The translations under genes and the position numbers were made by a program. The notes beneath the pieces were generated by a model that was not told the DNA's origin, ran no database searches, and worked only from the letters and a program-made list of their open reading frames with translations. This document shows positions 9,801 to 22,643 of a stretch of DNA of 64,000 nt, one piece after another. The stretch lies in NCBI RefSeq assembly GCF_027943255.1, contig NC_072896.1, forward strand, positions 8,928,001-8,992,000. The letters run 5' to 3'. The stretch's first letter is position 1; every line of letters begins with the position of its first letter. Origin of the DNA: Anastrepha obliqua (Eukaryota > Arthropoda > Insecta > Diptera > Tephritidae).

Positions 9801-12800
9801 TCAGGGAGACTTGAAGCATTTAAATATTTTGTTTATTTTATCGTAAGTTGAAAGCCTAAGTACGGCGAATACCACAAATTCTGCGTTCGATAAATTAAGG
9901 AAAAAAATGCTTTGGTATGGCATACACCAATCCTCCAAAACATATTTGTATCGAATTATAATAGCCAGCTGACCCCTGTTAAGAGCATTGCCGACCTGGG
10001 TGCAGTTCACGACTCAAACTTCTCGTTGGTATATAACTCGTGGCAGTGAAAAATGTCATGCAAAGAATGCATTCATTTTTTAATGCAAAACATTTAAATG
10101 TTGCTGCCAAAAATTAATGCATTAATTTTTGAAATTTTATGCCAATAAAAATGTAATAATAATTATAATAAAATTTTAATGCATTAGCGCTGAAAAAAAG
10201 TAATGCTAATGATTTTTACTTTGCATACAATTTTATAGTTTTACATTAATGTGCATGCCGTAATTTATTGCTTTAAAAATAAAAAAACCCATTAAGCAAC
10301 CATTGGCTAGTTTTATTTTGAAGTAAAAATGGTTCGCTGGTATCTGATCAACGAAGTCTAATAGCCAACTGACTGATTTCTCGAAGCTAGCAACTGATAA
10401 ATTTTGTAGTTATTAGCCATGGCCATCAATCACTCAACTGGAGCAGATGGTGCTGGTGGTGGGTTATGCTTCAGTTATCAGTCACTGGATTGCATTGTTT
10501 ATCAATCAAGCTATGGTTTCCAATAGATTGATGCATCTAGACTTAACCTTTCTTCCAATCCCATATGTCCATATGCGGAAGTTGTCAGGCGGAGTGGGTG
10601 AAAGGAAGACTTTTCCACTATTTATGCGAATGTCCTTATTCAGCTAGAATAAGACTTCATTCGTTAAACCTTTCCTACAATAAATTAATGAAATCGCACA
10701 CATAGAGATAAAAAATTTGCTGTTATATCTGGATCACACAAAATGGATCTGGCTTAAAACCAAAGAAAAAAGAACAGACATCACACGAGAACAGTGAGAA
10801 TAAAAAGGCGCTAGTAAGATTAAGATTATTTAGTACTCTTTATTAATACTGAACCATTTCAACCACAATAACAACAATAAATTGAGACAAACGAGCAAAA
10901 TGATTATACTTTTTAATGCAATATAATTTTCCATTAAAAATAAGTTTACAGATCGTAATGACTCATGCGGCAATGGTGAAGAAAATTGTACATGGCGCTG
11001 TGACTACATTGCTTATAACACAATGAAAAAAGTCAAAAAAGAACTATCGAATTATTATCTAGAAATAAAAAGCGGCCAAATGAACTCAAAGGAACTCAGG
11101 AGAGTATTGAAGGCGACCATCGTTCAGGCGGCTCTAATGCGGCCACTATAGCAGAAAATGTGAAAAAGTCGCGGTACTTGTATTAGAGGATGTCCGCATA
11201 AAGATGAAATTATTAGCAGATATCAGCAGATGAAATTATTAGCAGATTGGTATCATAAACACAATTCTTCATGAACATTTTAGTCGCTCGAAAGAGAGCG
11301 AAGATGCCGAGAGCGCACATAGACAGTTTTCGGAGGACTGTGTGGAAAAATTTACTGAATAGTTTCGAAGGTATTCTTTTAAGAGGTGAAATGTGGGGTT
11401 ATCACTGTGACGAGGAGCTTAAATAATATTTAATTGTTGTAGCCAACTACTTTAAAACTTGTATCCTAACTTAACCCACTAAGAAAAAGAGAGAAGGTTT
11501 TGATGGGGTGTTCCACTATTCTTATTTGTTATTATTTCATTAACATAAAACACTCCAAAATTTTTTTAAGCCCCCCTACACTAGGCACCCGGTGCTGGCC
11601 AGACTGTTTTCTATCTGTTTCTATCATAGCTAACGACATGAGATGCCAGGTAGTTTCCTTGAATTTTAGATTCTATTGATTTATGGATATGAACTCTCGA
11701 AAAGGATCCCAGAAAGGGCGAAATCTGGCCTTTTTTCGCCTTTTTTCCAGGGTGCACAATCGAAGGTTTTAAAGAAGCTGTCCAATGGAGGGTTTGGGAA
11801 TGCTGTTCAAGCGAATTCCTTTTTCTGATACAAATCGGGGCGCTTCGGTAGCGAGGACTCGACTATAATGGGAGAGCAGCATTTCGTGAAACCACTATGT
11901 CCGCAAATCATAGTTTGAAGGCACGAAATTCGACATTTTTAAGAGCGACAAAAATGCATTTTTGTATGAAACGCAACAAACAATGAACTGAATATTGTTG
12001 ACAGATGACAGACGAAAAAAACAAGACATTTGGGAAGGTTTAAAAATACTCCTAGCGACATATATGGACTAATAGCTGAAAGTCTCACTTCATAGGTATG
12101 GTATGGTACACACCAAAAAAAAAAACAAAAAAAAAAGACAAAAAAAAAAAACAAGAAAAAAATAACAAAAAAAAAAACCGATGAATTAGTTCAACTCGCA
12201 AAATCCTTGTGCGGCGATTTTAGTTTCTATTCACAGTCACTGCAAGCATTTTGCTTTAGAAGCTCCAAATTTTTGTTAAGGATTTGGATCTTAAACAACA
12301 AATCAAATTTATTTCGATCCGGATTATGATTAGCTCAACACTTTTAAAATGCAAAGCTCAACCTATACAATGCGTTCCCATGACAGTGGAGTCTAAGCTA
12401 CTGGAATGAAACGGATTATATTCAGCCAACGATTATCACTTCAGAAGCATTCTCCATAAATTTATGAGAAATATTCTATCCTATGCTGCAGCAAAACATA
12501 GAAATTCTAAGCATTTTTTCAGCCTTTTGAAATTTATCTCATAGTACTGAGCGTCTCTTCACGCTACCCATTTTCTTTATCATCTAACCCCAAAATAACA
12601 ATCTGCATAAAAGTGCAGCGTAGCAGAATAAAGGGTTCGGTAAAAGCTGTACAAAAATGTATGTATTTTCTCTAGGAACTGCAATCGAAATTCTTTATTA
12701 AAATTGAAACGACCCTTGGCACTTTAAAAAATGCATTTAAACGATCTAAAATTCAGTGCTGCTACACATTTTTAAGCTATCATAAGTCAGCTCATGTTAA

Positions 12801-14002
12801 AAGTAGCAGGTATTAATTACTAGCAGTTGAAATACTTTTACAAAAAAAAAAAAAATGCTTTCAACAAGCAACTTTATACAAGTTTCCTGGTACGTCAGTA
12901 CGTATGAGTAACTTATAAATACTTGAGCGCGCTCATTTAAGAGCTGTTCTTAGAAACCAAGTTTAGTTATATTGAAAGCATCATTTTGCATGTATGTATG
13001 CACATGCACAGCTGGATTTTCTGCTTAGCAGAACACAACTTGTCTTCAAAATTCTAATATTCGCTTCCTTCCGTTTCTCCCACCCATCTGCCGGTAGAGT
13101 TACAGAACCAAATGCTTTGTGCTTTACACGCCCTTGAACATCGTTTATGCATGCCTGTGTGTGTGTGGTCTGGTATTATCTGCAATATATAATATATATG
13201 TACGTGTTTTAAAATATATTGCATGCAGACATAAATCTCTCATCAAGCGAAAAAACATATGCATGTAAGCATCTCTCTTTGGCTGCTTGTCTGTTGCTTT
13301 TCGGGGGTGTTGATGGGTGCAGTCTCGTTAAAAATCACTTAAAATTCCATCATCATAAATTTGTCAAATTTTCGCTGAAGTCTTTGCACAAGGCGATGTC
13401 AAAATCATGAGCAAAAAAAATAAAGTCAAATAACAAACATGAAAAATATTATAGAAAAATATTTTATGAGGAATATGCCGAACCACAAGAAGTGAAGCTT
13501 TCGCGTAAATTAGGAAACGAAATTTAAAGAAATACTAAGCACCTCTGCATATTCACATTTATGTTACAACATTTTTTTACTAATGTTCATGGTTAGGCTA
13601 AGTCCATTCGTTTTTTTTTTCCTTATATGGTTTTTTTCAAAAGGGTCAACATTAAGTTCGCTTAAGGCAATATTCGAAATACTTGGTATCAGATGAAGCC
13701 TGAGTGACGTCTCCCGGTTGTCTAGAGCTTTTCGGGTATTTTCAGGATTTTTTTTCATTAAAAAAACAAATAAAAAACTTAATTTAAATTTTTTAGGCTT
13801 TTTATTTAACTTATTTTACATAAAAAAATGAGAAAAATTTTTTTTTTTTTTAATTTTAATAATTTAAAAAATGGCGCTGAAGTTGTCCCTCTCCAAAAAT
13901 TGGATCTGGACGGTGGTATTGTTCATTTTGGCTCTTCTATTTATCTGAAACGCAAAAACCAAAAAAAATATTTATCGATATGACTGTAGCCATGCCTCGT
14001 AC
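9800..14002. other. No gene seen; simple repeats
   Basis: Mostly AT-rich unique sequence. At 10040-10270, TTAATGCATTA-like palindromes recur several times. At 12113-12178 lies an A-rich tract with regularly spaced C and G. CA/TG runs occur near 13150. No domain was recognised in the open frames at 10447-10647, 11939-12154 or 13219-13410. Confidence 0.45.
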
Positions 14003-14004
14003 TA

Positions 14005-14880
14005 TTAGGTGCGCAACTAAGTTCCCGCTGTTTGTCAATAGACGCCGCCAGCTGTGTGTGCTAGTCGACTCCAGCATAACCTAAACATCATAAACCAAGC
14101 TTAGACATATGGTAAACAAACTGCTTCGATACATTAGTGATTTTGATTTGGTATCATATACTTTTGGTTTTGTGAAAATGTCTGATTTTGTGTCGAATAA
14201 TCGTCATTTGCGGGAAGTGTTGATTTTCCTCTTTCATTCGAAAAAAAACGGCGGCTGAAGCGCATCAAGAGCTACAAAAAACTTATGGAGATGCTGCTTT
14301 AAGTGAAACAACGTCTCGGCACTTTGCGTCGCTTCCAAGACGGTGATTTTAATGTTGACGACCGTCCGCGTGCCGCGTGAAGGAAGGCCAAAAACCTTCG
14401 AAGACGTTGAATTGGAGGCGTTGTTCAATGAGGATCCATGTCAAACGCAAGAAGAGCTTGCTTCAGTATTAGGAGCTACCCGCCAATCCATTTCCAAGTG
14501 ATTGCATGCTTTGGGAATGATTTAGAAACAGAGGACTTTGGTTCCTTATGAGTTAAAACCAAGGGATGTTGAACGTCGTTTTTTCGCCTGTGAACAACTG
14601 CTGCAACGGCAAAAACGGAAGGGGTTTCTTCATCGCATAGTGACGGGTGATGAAAAATACATTCATTACAGCAATCCAAAGAAAAAAAAGTTATGCTTCT
14701 ACGTCGTCACCTCGGCCGAATATTCACGCTGCGAAGGTTATGCTATGTAGTTGGTGGTACCAAATTGGTGTTATTTATTATGAATTGTTAAAACCAAGCG
14801 AAACCATCACTGGGGATCGGTATCGACTCCAATTGATGCGATTGAGCCGAGCACTGGGCTAGAAGTGGCCGCAAGAATCA
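14005..14880 (+). mobile_element. Mariner (mauritiana-like, D34D), 3' third deleted
   Basis: TA (14003-14004) precedes a TIR-like start TTAGGTGCGCAACTAAGTTC. The transposase reads from the ATG at 14178 as MSDFVSNNRHLREVLIFLFH, shifts frame near 14245, and continues through the helix-turn-helix region (LSETTSRHF, then REGRPKTFEDVELEALFNED). It reaches the linker VPYELKPRDVERRFF and FLHRIVTGDEKYIHY, which holds the first catalytic Asp. Further blocks (IYYELLKPSETITGDRYRLQ, RLSRALG) follow to about 14860. Several stops are present. The segment with the second and third Asp and the 3' TIR is missing, so this copy is dead. Motif order places it near mauritiana/Mos1-type mariners. Confidence 0.85.
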
Positions 14881-14899
14881 AGCATTAGATATTCAAGAC

Positions 14900-16631
14900 A
14901 TGGTTTAAGGGAAACGACACAGTCAAAGTCATGACACAGTCACAGTCAAAACACAAAAAAAGAATAGGATTTTTTTGTTGTTCGACCTTGAATGCCTAAA
15001 TAGCCTTTTTTAACCAACAAAAAATTGTCATTACAGTTTATACCCAATAATTTAACATTTTTGTGTTACCATAAAAATTAACAAGTTTTTGCAGTGTAGT
15101 GCTAATTTGAGGTGTTAATTTTCACGCCACCAGCCAGTAAAGTGACTTTATGGCAGTCAACGAGCGCCACCGTTACTCGCGTAATAATGGCTATTTTTAG
15201 TTCTTTTTTTGGTTTCTGCTTTTCTAAATCAGTAAATTGTTTGCTGGACTTGAAAAAAAAAGACACAGGGCCTGTCTCGAAATCCCGAAAATAATATTTT
15301 AATAATCCGGTCACTGATTTATTGACAAAATGCGGGTTTATGAAAGAGTTTCTATCTTTTTTTTTTAATTAGAAATCTGTTTGCTGAAATTGTAATAATG
15401 CAGTCCCGAAATCAGTCTCGAAACCAATCCCGAAATATTGAATCTTAAGAATCTAGCTACGAATTTATCTTGAATTTTGACAAACTATTCCTCTGAGCAG
15501 CTGATGAATGGCATTTAAAGCTTTTGCTTTGTTGTTATTGAAGCATAAGTAACTAAATTTTATTTATTTGAATTATTTTTTTCGGTACTAAGCTAGAAAA
15601 CATGTTTTTGTTCATAATTAAAAGTATCAATTTTCAGTGTCCACTTGAGTGAGCTTAGTTTTTCTTATTTAATTTTTTCCACCATTTTTGTTGCAAAAAT
15701 AATGAAATCCAAGCCGCGCGTTAATCGCTTAAGTGGTTGCAAATAAGTTGTCGGCAAAATACCTAAGCTGCTAGTTCATGAAAAAAAGTTGGTGGAAAAA
15801 CATAAAAGCACCACTGGCGCTAGCAAAATATTGACAAATACCCCGCCAGCTAATCACCGCTTGCATGCACGTGACAGCTGCCAAATCACTTAACTGGAGG
15901 CTAAAATCAATTGAGCAAATTTTAGCAACATTTCTGGTTAAGCAATGCTGACTGCTTTGCCTTACTTTGTTTTAAATTTATTTGCGCTTGAAGAGACCTT
16001 TCGAAAGTGTTATTTTAACGTGTTTGAAAAGTTTATTAAATTATTATTTTTAATGACTCAAAGGGAGTAAAAATTATTGAAATAACTCTAAGCGGGCTTA
16101 TGCTGTCTTCAGCTACTCAAATTACTACGTTTAAATTTTGATATGGAAAAATTATAATTTTTTTTATTTTAGCAACAAAATACAGATCAAAGGTAGCATT
16201 AGAAACCCGGAGTCGAAACCTTGAAGTACTAAATCAAAAGACACAAAAAAAAACTGTTGCAAAAAAATATCAAATCAAATATTTTCAGAACATCAACTCC
16301 ATGGTGAGTCATTTATGGCCTTTGTTAAAGAGTAAAGGATAGTGTCTTGAAAACTGCCTATACCCGAAATCCAAAGACACACCAGAAAGTATCTATTAAT
16401 TCACTAGCATATTTATGCCAAGTTACCTAAGCACCATAAAAGGTATCGAGAGATTTTCAACGTCATTCACTGAAGTACCGCCAGCACCTTCATGTGCGTT
16501 CGTGTTACTGATACCGTTACGAAGAACCATGCGCGAACCACACGAGCGATTCGATGTCAAGTGGTTGAGGTATTTTATATATTTTCTTAAATTTGTCTGA
16601 AAATTGGTGTACTCGTAGGTTTAATTAAATA
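14900..16631. other. No gene seen
   Basis: AT-rich sequence. A short patch at 15265-15445 repeats CCCGAAAT/CTCGAAAC motifs. The complementary open frames at 15102-15314 have no recognised domain. Confidence 0.45.
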
Positions 16632-16632
16632 A

Positions 16633-16835
16633 AGGGTGGTTACGTTCCAAGGACCGGTGTTGATTTTGAATAAAATACAATTTTTTAGGAAATTATTGTC
16701 ATTTCTCTTTCTTGTGATAATATTGGTATGGCTCAATTACGTATGGAACAAAACATCGGCCAAATGGCCGCCGCGGCCTCGGCGGCACACCTCCAAAGAC
16801 CACCAAATGCAAATAGTTCCTTATCTATATATAAG
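16633..16835. mobile_element. Probable terminal fragment of a DD41D-type transposon
   Basis: The segment starts AAAGGGTGGTTACGTTCCAA and contains GCTCAATTACGTATGGAACA and GCGGCCTCGGCGGCACACCT. From memory, these resemble the non-coding end of fly DD41D Tc1/mariner elements, whose TIRs start AAAGGGTGG. No transposase motif is present in the fragment. A 73-residue open frame (16636-16857) is probably spurious. Confidence 0.35.
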
Positions 16836-16879
16836 GACTAAACTGAACAAATTTTGAAAAAATTATAGTTTTAAGTTTT

Positions 16880-17720
16880 TTTTTTCAAATTTTTTAGGAT
16901 AAAGTGATTTTTAACAAAGAGACATAAGATTACATTTTTTTGTAATTACTTTAACCTAAAAAAGGAAAACTCGTTGAAAATTTAAAATTTTTTTTGTTTG
17001 TTAAACATTTTTGGTGAAAATTGTTCTAAAATATCTTAAAAAAAAATTGTTTTAGGTATTAAAAGGAATTGAAGTAATTTCCTTTTAAGCAAGCTTTGAC
17101 CAAAATTTTCAACATTAAATAAATCTACAAATTATAAGATTTTTCAAAAAAAAAAAAAAAGTTAAAATTTGTTTTTTTTATTACTCTATCCTAAAAAATT
17201 AAATTTTTTTACTTTATTCTAAAAAATTAAAATTTATTTTTTTGTATCCTAAAAAATTAAAAATTAATTTCTTAAATTTTTTGTTTTATTAAGAATTTTT
17301 GTTAAACATTATTCTAGAAGTTATGTCATCCTAAAAAATTAAAAGAAAAATTATCAAAAAGTATTGAAATAATTTCCCTTTAAAAAAACTTTAGACCAAA
17401 ATTTTCAACATTAAGTAAATGTAAAAATTATAAGTTTGTTCAGATGAAAAATGAGATCAAGAAAATTTTTTAAACTAAATACTTTATCCTAAAAAATTAA
17501 TTTTTTTTTTACTTTGTCTTAAATCCTTGAAAACCTTTTCCTGTTTTTTTTTATTAAAAAGAATTGTAGATATTTCGCTTTGAACGACCTTATACCAAAA
17601 TTTTAAACATTGAGTAAATCTCAAAATTATACTTTTTCCCAAATTTTCGCAGTTTACTTTTTATTATACAGAACATTTTTTTAATTTAATTTTTTTTTTT
17701 GTCAAAAATTTGTGGCAAAC
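16880..17720. repeat. AT-rich imperfect tandem array
   Basis: The motif CCAAAATTTTMAACATTRAR recurs at about 17100, 17394 and 17595, each time preceded by an AAAAG-AATTG-TTTCCTTT-type block. TCCTAAAAAATTAA recurs between the units (near 17187, 17248, 17330 and 17487). Spacings of about 295 and 200 bp show that the units have lost or gained sequence. Confidence 0.6.
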
Positions 17721-18364
17721 ATTTTTGTAATTTTTGACCCAAATCTTCCGTCCCCTCCTCCACTCAATTTTATTTTATTTTTCATAATAACTGAGACTAC
17801 TTTTGAAAGTTTCGAAGTGTATCGAGTTATATTGAAATAAATGCAATGGAGCACTGAAAAATACTGCGCTTCGAAAGATTTGCAAACGGATGGAATTTAC
17901 GAATGCCTATGTAGTTTTTTACACTGGTTCGAATTTGAATATATTGGAATCGAATTACCGAGCATAGTCTGAGTATTAGTAAAAAATGAGAAAAGAATTA
18001 GAGTGGCGGTCATCGAAATAGAATATTTTACAAAACTTTGACCCAATTTTCCCAAAAATTTGGAAAAAAATTGAGGTTTTATAAAAACATTTTTTAATTA
18101 TATTCAGCTCCAAAAATTCTAAAAAAAATTGTATATGTTAAGAAAACCATAATCACGAAAGTATTACATTTTTTTGAATTGTTTGTTGTTTAATTTTAAT
18201 TTTTATTATATTCAAGCCCACAAATAAACAAATTTTCAGAAAAAATTAGACGATTTTTTTCGCGTTATGTTGTTGTGTATTTCAAGTACATAACTGAGAC
18301 GGTTTTTGTTATTTTAGTCTAGTACACAGTTTTTTTTGTCGATACAACTAGCAAGTGCAGCACT
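17721..18364. other. No gene seen
   Basis: AT-rich sequence with homopolymer runs. No gene or clear repeat unit. Confidence 0.5.
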
Positions 18365-18905
18365 CAGACAACATTAAGTCCCTTGTACTGCACTCGGGTT
18401 CACTTTTCAATTTTCTTTACATCTACCTGCCAAGGAGCCAAGATGGTCGCTTCTTAACAAATAAGTGCCAAAGACCTCAAACCTGATTCGAGCGAAGACC
18501 GGGCAGACGAATAGAAAGTGGCCCGCCGTCTCATCCCCCTCTTCACAACTGGGCAGAATACACTGTCTGAGATGTACACCCTTTCCTATGTGCTTCGCCC
18601 ATAGAAAGTGACTCGTCATCAGTCCAACCAGCTGCCTACAGTCCCTTCCGCTTAATGACAGGAAGATTTGCTACAGTCGGTCGGACATGACAGGTAACAT
18701 CAGTTTAGTCCATCTGTAGCCTCTCTCAGCTTGCTAAGTTCGCTTGCATTTTGAAATAACCCGTTTGCTAAGCGTGGTTTTGATGGCTGCAGAAAGGAGT
18801 GGCAGAAAGAGTTTCGCGCCGAAGAAGTTGACCTCAGAGCCCATCCTAGCTGAAGAGTCAGAGGTCTCATTACCCGCGATACTCACGTGTCCCGGGACAT
18901 CTGGA
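18365..18905 (-). mobile_element. LOA/Jockey-type non-LTR retrotransposon, C-terminal fragment
   Basis: On the minus strand, 18790-18900 reads VPGHVSIAGNETSDSSARMG, the RNase H C-terminal motif. It is followed after about 150 bp by the frame at 18407-18619 (SHFLWAKHIGKGVHL, LPSCEEGDETAGHFLFVCP), the cysteine/histidine-bearing C-terminal region seen in the copies at 8225 and 33423. The reverse-transcriptase part is absent. It is a truncated pseudo-copy that differs from its relatives in this window. Confidence 0.75.
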
Positions 18906-18949
18906 TATATTGTCTACATACAACATAACTCAGCCAGGATTTACAGAAC

Positions 18950-20690
18950 TTAACTACCCTTGGAGGGTTCTAGCTTCTTCAAAAGCTGTAAACAGAGCGC
19001 GAGACATTACCAAGGATGTTAGATTACAAGGTTTGTTCATCCGAGGGGCAATAGTAAGTCTTATACAATATTCGTCAGCAGAATGGCGGCTGCTCATTTC
19101 ACAAGTATTCTTACACTCTACCAATCAATCGTTGTTCATATAGCAACATGAGAGCGAGTAAGATTAACATTGACTGCGTTGATTTTTTCTTATATCACCT
19201 CATATCACAATCCGAGTTTTTGCTGAGTCCTGTTGTACAAAAAACTGCTTTCACATGCCATGTTACGCCAGCGAATTTGCTGATTCCTTGAAAATCACTG
19301 GCCGTCGGTTTACGGTCTGATATTAGTCACACCTTCTGAATTCCCTCCACCGTGAGGCATCACCACTTGGAGACCATCAATAGTTGGCATTGAAGCAACC
19401 TTAGCGATTTTTTGATTCAAAAAAAGAGCCGGCACTATTTGGAAAGTTTTGATTTCAGGAAAAGAGTGCTTGAGAAGCCATCGACTTATTAGATAAATAA
19501 ATGTGAATTGATAAGATTATTTCTAAAATCAGCTGTACAGTGACTTTCAGTACCAGGTAATTTGATGCTTCTGGAGTAACTGTTGTGAGACAACAATTAT
19601 TGCCATCTTGCAAAGCAACCTCGGACCCAACCTCAAGACATATGGCTACAAATGTTGAAAAATAATTTTGAAAATTGTTGCCCTAGAATAAGGCTCGTAA
19701 ATGCGCTAATGGTAGCCATGGATCGGAGTCATTTTCCATTAATAATGTCACCCACTGAGTGGTGCTTTACTTACTTCTTAATGAACCGTCCCCACCTTCC
19801 AAGCAAATGATTGATTGGAGAGCTTGCAGCCCTTGAAGAGTGCAGCGTTCAAAATTCACAGGGGAAAATCAGCTTGCTACCTAAGTTTAACTCTATTACT
19901 GCATCGCAAACTAAGTGACCACTCACAGTGAGAATATTTAAAGTATCCACTCAGAGCAGAGAGTCAACAATAAGCGCTCAAATAGTGATTAAATAATAAG
20001 TATTTTGAGAGGAGGGTAATGCCATTTTAACATAAATATATCCATCTCTTTGATAACATTTAAGCATATTTATCATATATTTTATAAAATGACTTGCAAC
20101 TTTAAAAGCTGACAGCAAAATGTGTGGGTAGTATTTTAAAATTCAAAAGCGGAGATACTTAAAATAATCCCTTAAGGTTATTAGCATTGAAAATTCTGTT
20201 TGCATTCAAAACAGTGAAACAGAGAAAATTGCGCATATGCATGTGTGCTTGTATGTAAGTTCGCATGTTGGAAAATGAGTAAAATTGCATGCATAAATGA
20301 TGTGAAATGGCAAGAAAAATGACCATTTCCAAACGTACTCGAAGCTCATAAGGTGGACCGGAAGCATTGGATTAGTATGAAAATAGCAACAATTATTCTG
20401 AATACAAGAGCAAGAACTACAGTATATGGAATTAAAAGCTATGCATATATTGCATGTGCATATTATCCCTGCAGTCAAACCTATTGGTTCTGAACACTAA
20501 ACCCTACTACCAGCTTACTTCGCAGTTGAAGTACTTAGTTCGTCTTCGATATTTTTCGAGTGTTGGAAATTGGTTTGCTTTACAAGATGATATGCTACTT
20601 TGTCATGTCAATTGTCAGCCTATACATCAGTCATATACCAGTTACTGAACTAGTTTACAGTATACAGAAAGCGTCTAGACCAATTTGCCT
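18950..20690. other. No gene seen
   Basis: Less AT-biased than its surroundings, so it may hold old transposon remnants, but I recognise no protein motif in the open frames at 18910-19143, 20206-20478 or 20454-20648. Confidence 0.4.
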
Positions 20691-21422
20691 CAAAAATCAC
20701 CAGTTTGGGGCGAATTGAAAAAAATGATAAAAACTAGTAATAAACATTCCCAGAAAGTTTTTTTGTAATGAATTAATTTTTTTTTTTTTAATTTTTAATA
20801 TATATTTTTTGTGCCATGTCAATCAAACTTATTTTCGGTTTTTGTATCAACCCGAATAAATTTTTTTTTAAGGAAAAATGTTAGAATTTTTTCAATTTAG
20901 TTCAGTATTTTTGTATGAAAATTTTGTGTGCCATGCCAATAAATTTTTACGAGACATGTGAGCTAGAATTTTTTTTATATTTTATATATGTATATTAAAA
21001 AAACATTTATTGAAAAGAAAAAAATTTAAATCGAAAAAAATTTTTTTTCATAATAAATTATTAAAAATATAATTAATATGTATAATAAATTGTTATTATC
21101 AAAAAAAAAAAAAAATAATAGAAAAAATAGAAAGTAGAAATAGAAAAAAAGTTTTTCATAGTAGAACATTTTTTTTTAATAATAGAAAATTTTTTACGGA
21201 TTTTATACCAAGTCGAATTTTTTTTTTTATTCGAAAAGCATATTTTTCTCAACACAGTAAAAGTTTTAGAAAAATTTTACTTAGTTCCGTATTTTTGTAT
21301 TCATATTTTTTTGTGGTCAATGCCAACCAATTTTTATGAGACAGTTGAACAAGAAATTTTGTTTATATTTTATATAATCTATATACATATATAAAAATTA
21401 AGCCGAAAAAAGTGTGCATTTG

Positions 21423-22643
21423 TCCGGGGTAATCTCAGCAACGCGTGTAAGGAAAACAATGAAAGTTTCACACATTGTTGGTGTTGCTTTGGCAAAGGTT
21501 TCTGTGAAGTTTGGTTGAAATCCGATAACGCGTGTCGCACACACACCAGTGCGCCAGTTAAGTGAGTGTGTTTTTGCTATTTGCCGCACGTATTTTTTGT
21601 ACCGCACATAACATTCATTAGAATTGAATAAATTTTGGTCGTGTATGTCTGGGCCGATTCTTATGAAATTTGGTATATATATATATATTTCCATGGTTAA
21701 GGTTAGTATAATATGGTTATTGATTCCACTCGCCATTAGGTGGCGCTGCCGAAGACCAAAACGAGGACCCGGGTAACCCTAGGACGTGTTTTTACATTGT
21801 GGGTATCAAATCAAAGCTACTGATGAGTGTTTTAATACAGAGTATTTTTTAGATCTCTGAGTGACCAGGGTCTCGAGATGTAGCCGAAAAAGTGGACCAA
21901 GGTACCCTTGGATGTGTTTGTACAATATGGGTATCAGATGGAAGCTGTTGATGAAAGCTTTTAAGTGAAGTAATTTTTACCTCCCGTTTCCGGGATAAAG
22001 AAAGGAGATGGAAGAGGAACCTATATCATTCATATATTTACGTATTACCTGTGTACTCACAAATATACGGTTGAAGCAAATATATGTCAGTTTTTTTACT
22101 TCGCCTGGAAAAGTTTATATAAATTTAAGAAGAGTAAATAGAACTTATTTTATATCAGACTTCACGCAAACAAGTCATTTGCACCTGAAGACGTTTTAAT
22201 ACCGCGAACACCAATGATACCATCGGATATGCCGTTTGAATTCAAACGCCTTCAATTTCCTGTTCGCCATGCTTTCGCGATTACTATTAATAAGTCACAA
22301 GGCCAAACTTTATCAACTTGTGGTATTAATTTAGAATATCCATGTTTTTCTCATGGCCAACTTTATGTTTCATGCTCAAGAGTTAGTAAGCCATCGGTAT
22401 TGTTCATTTATTCAACAACGCATGGAAAAACGAAGAATATTGTATACCAAAGAGTATTACAATAAAAAAAGTAATAAAGTACATCACATCAAACGTTTTT
22501 TAATTGCTACTACTATTCAAAACTTCTTTCATTACTATTCATGCGCGAGAATTTTTATAAGAAACACACAGAATTTTTCGGATTAATTTAATTAATTAAT
22601 CTAGATTTTTTTAAAGACGACGGAACGGGCGGGTTTTCGCTAG
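21423..22643 (+). mobile_element. Helitron, internally deleted, with helicase C-terminus
   Basis: The frame 22214-22465 encodes the last part of a Helitron/Pif1-type helicase: FPVRHAFAITINKSQGQTL, then HGQLYVSCSRVSKPSVLFIY. This corresponds to helicase motifs V and VI (the Lys-Ser-Gln-Gly-Gln and Ser-Arg residues). The rest of the Rep/helicase is missing. The 3' end is CGGGTTTTCGCTAG, a short GCG-loop-CGC hairpin and CTAG at 22640-22643, followed by T, as expected for Helitrons. The 5' end is probably the TCCGGGGTAATCTCAGC at 21423, less certain. It is inserted in the AT-rich tandem array, which continues on both sides. Confidence 0.75.
21775..22013. repeat. Two ~119-bp tandem units inside the Helitron
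   Basis: GGACCCGGGTAACCCTAGGA at 21775 and GGACCAAGGTACCCTTGGAT at 21894 start two parallel units. They share a GTGTTTKTACAWTRTGGGTA block and a GATGARWGYTTTWA block. The second is more diverged towards its end. Confidence 0.7.

Noticed and set aside
21398..21736. 112-residue minus-strand frame
   Set aside because: Overlaps the Helitron 5' region and an AT dinucleotide run; no known domain.
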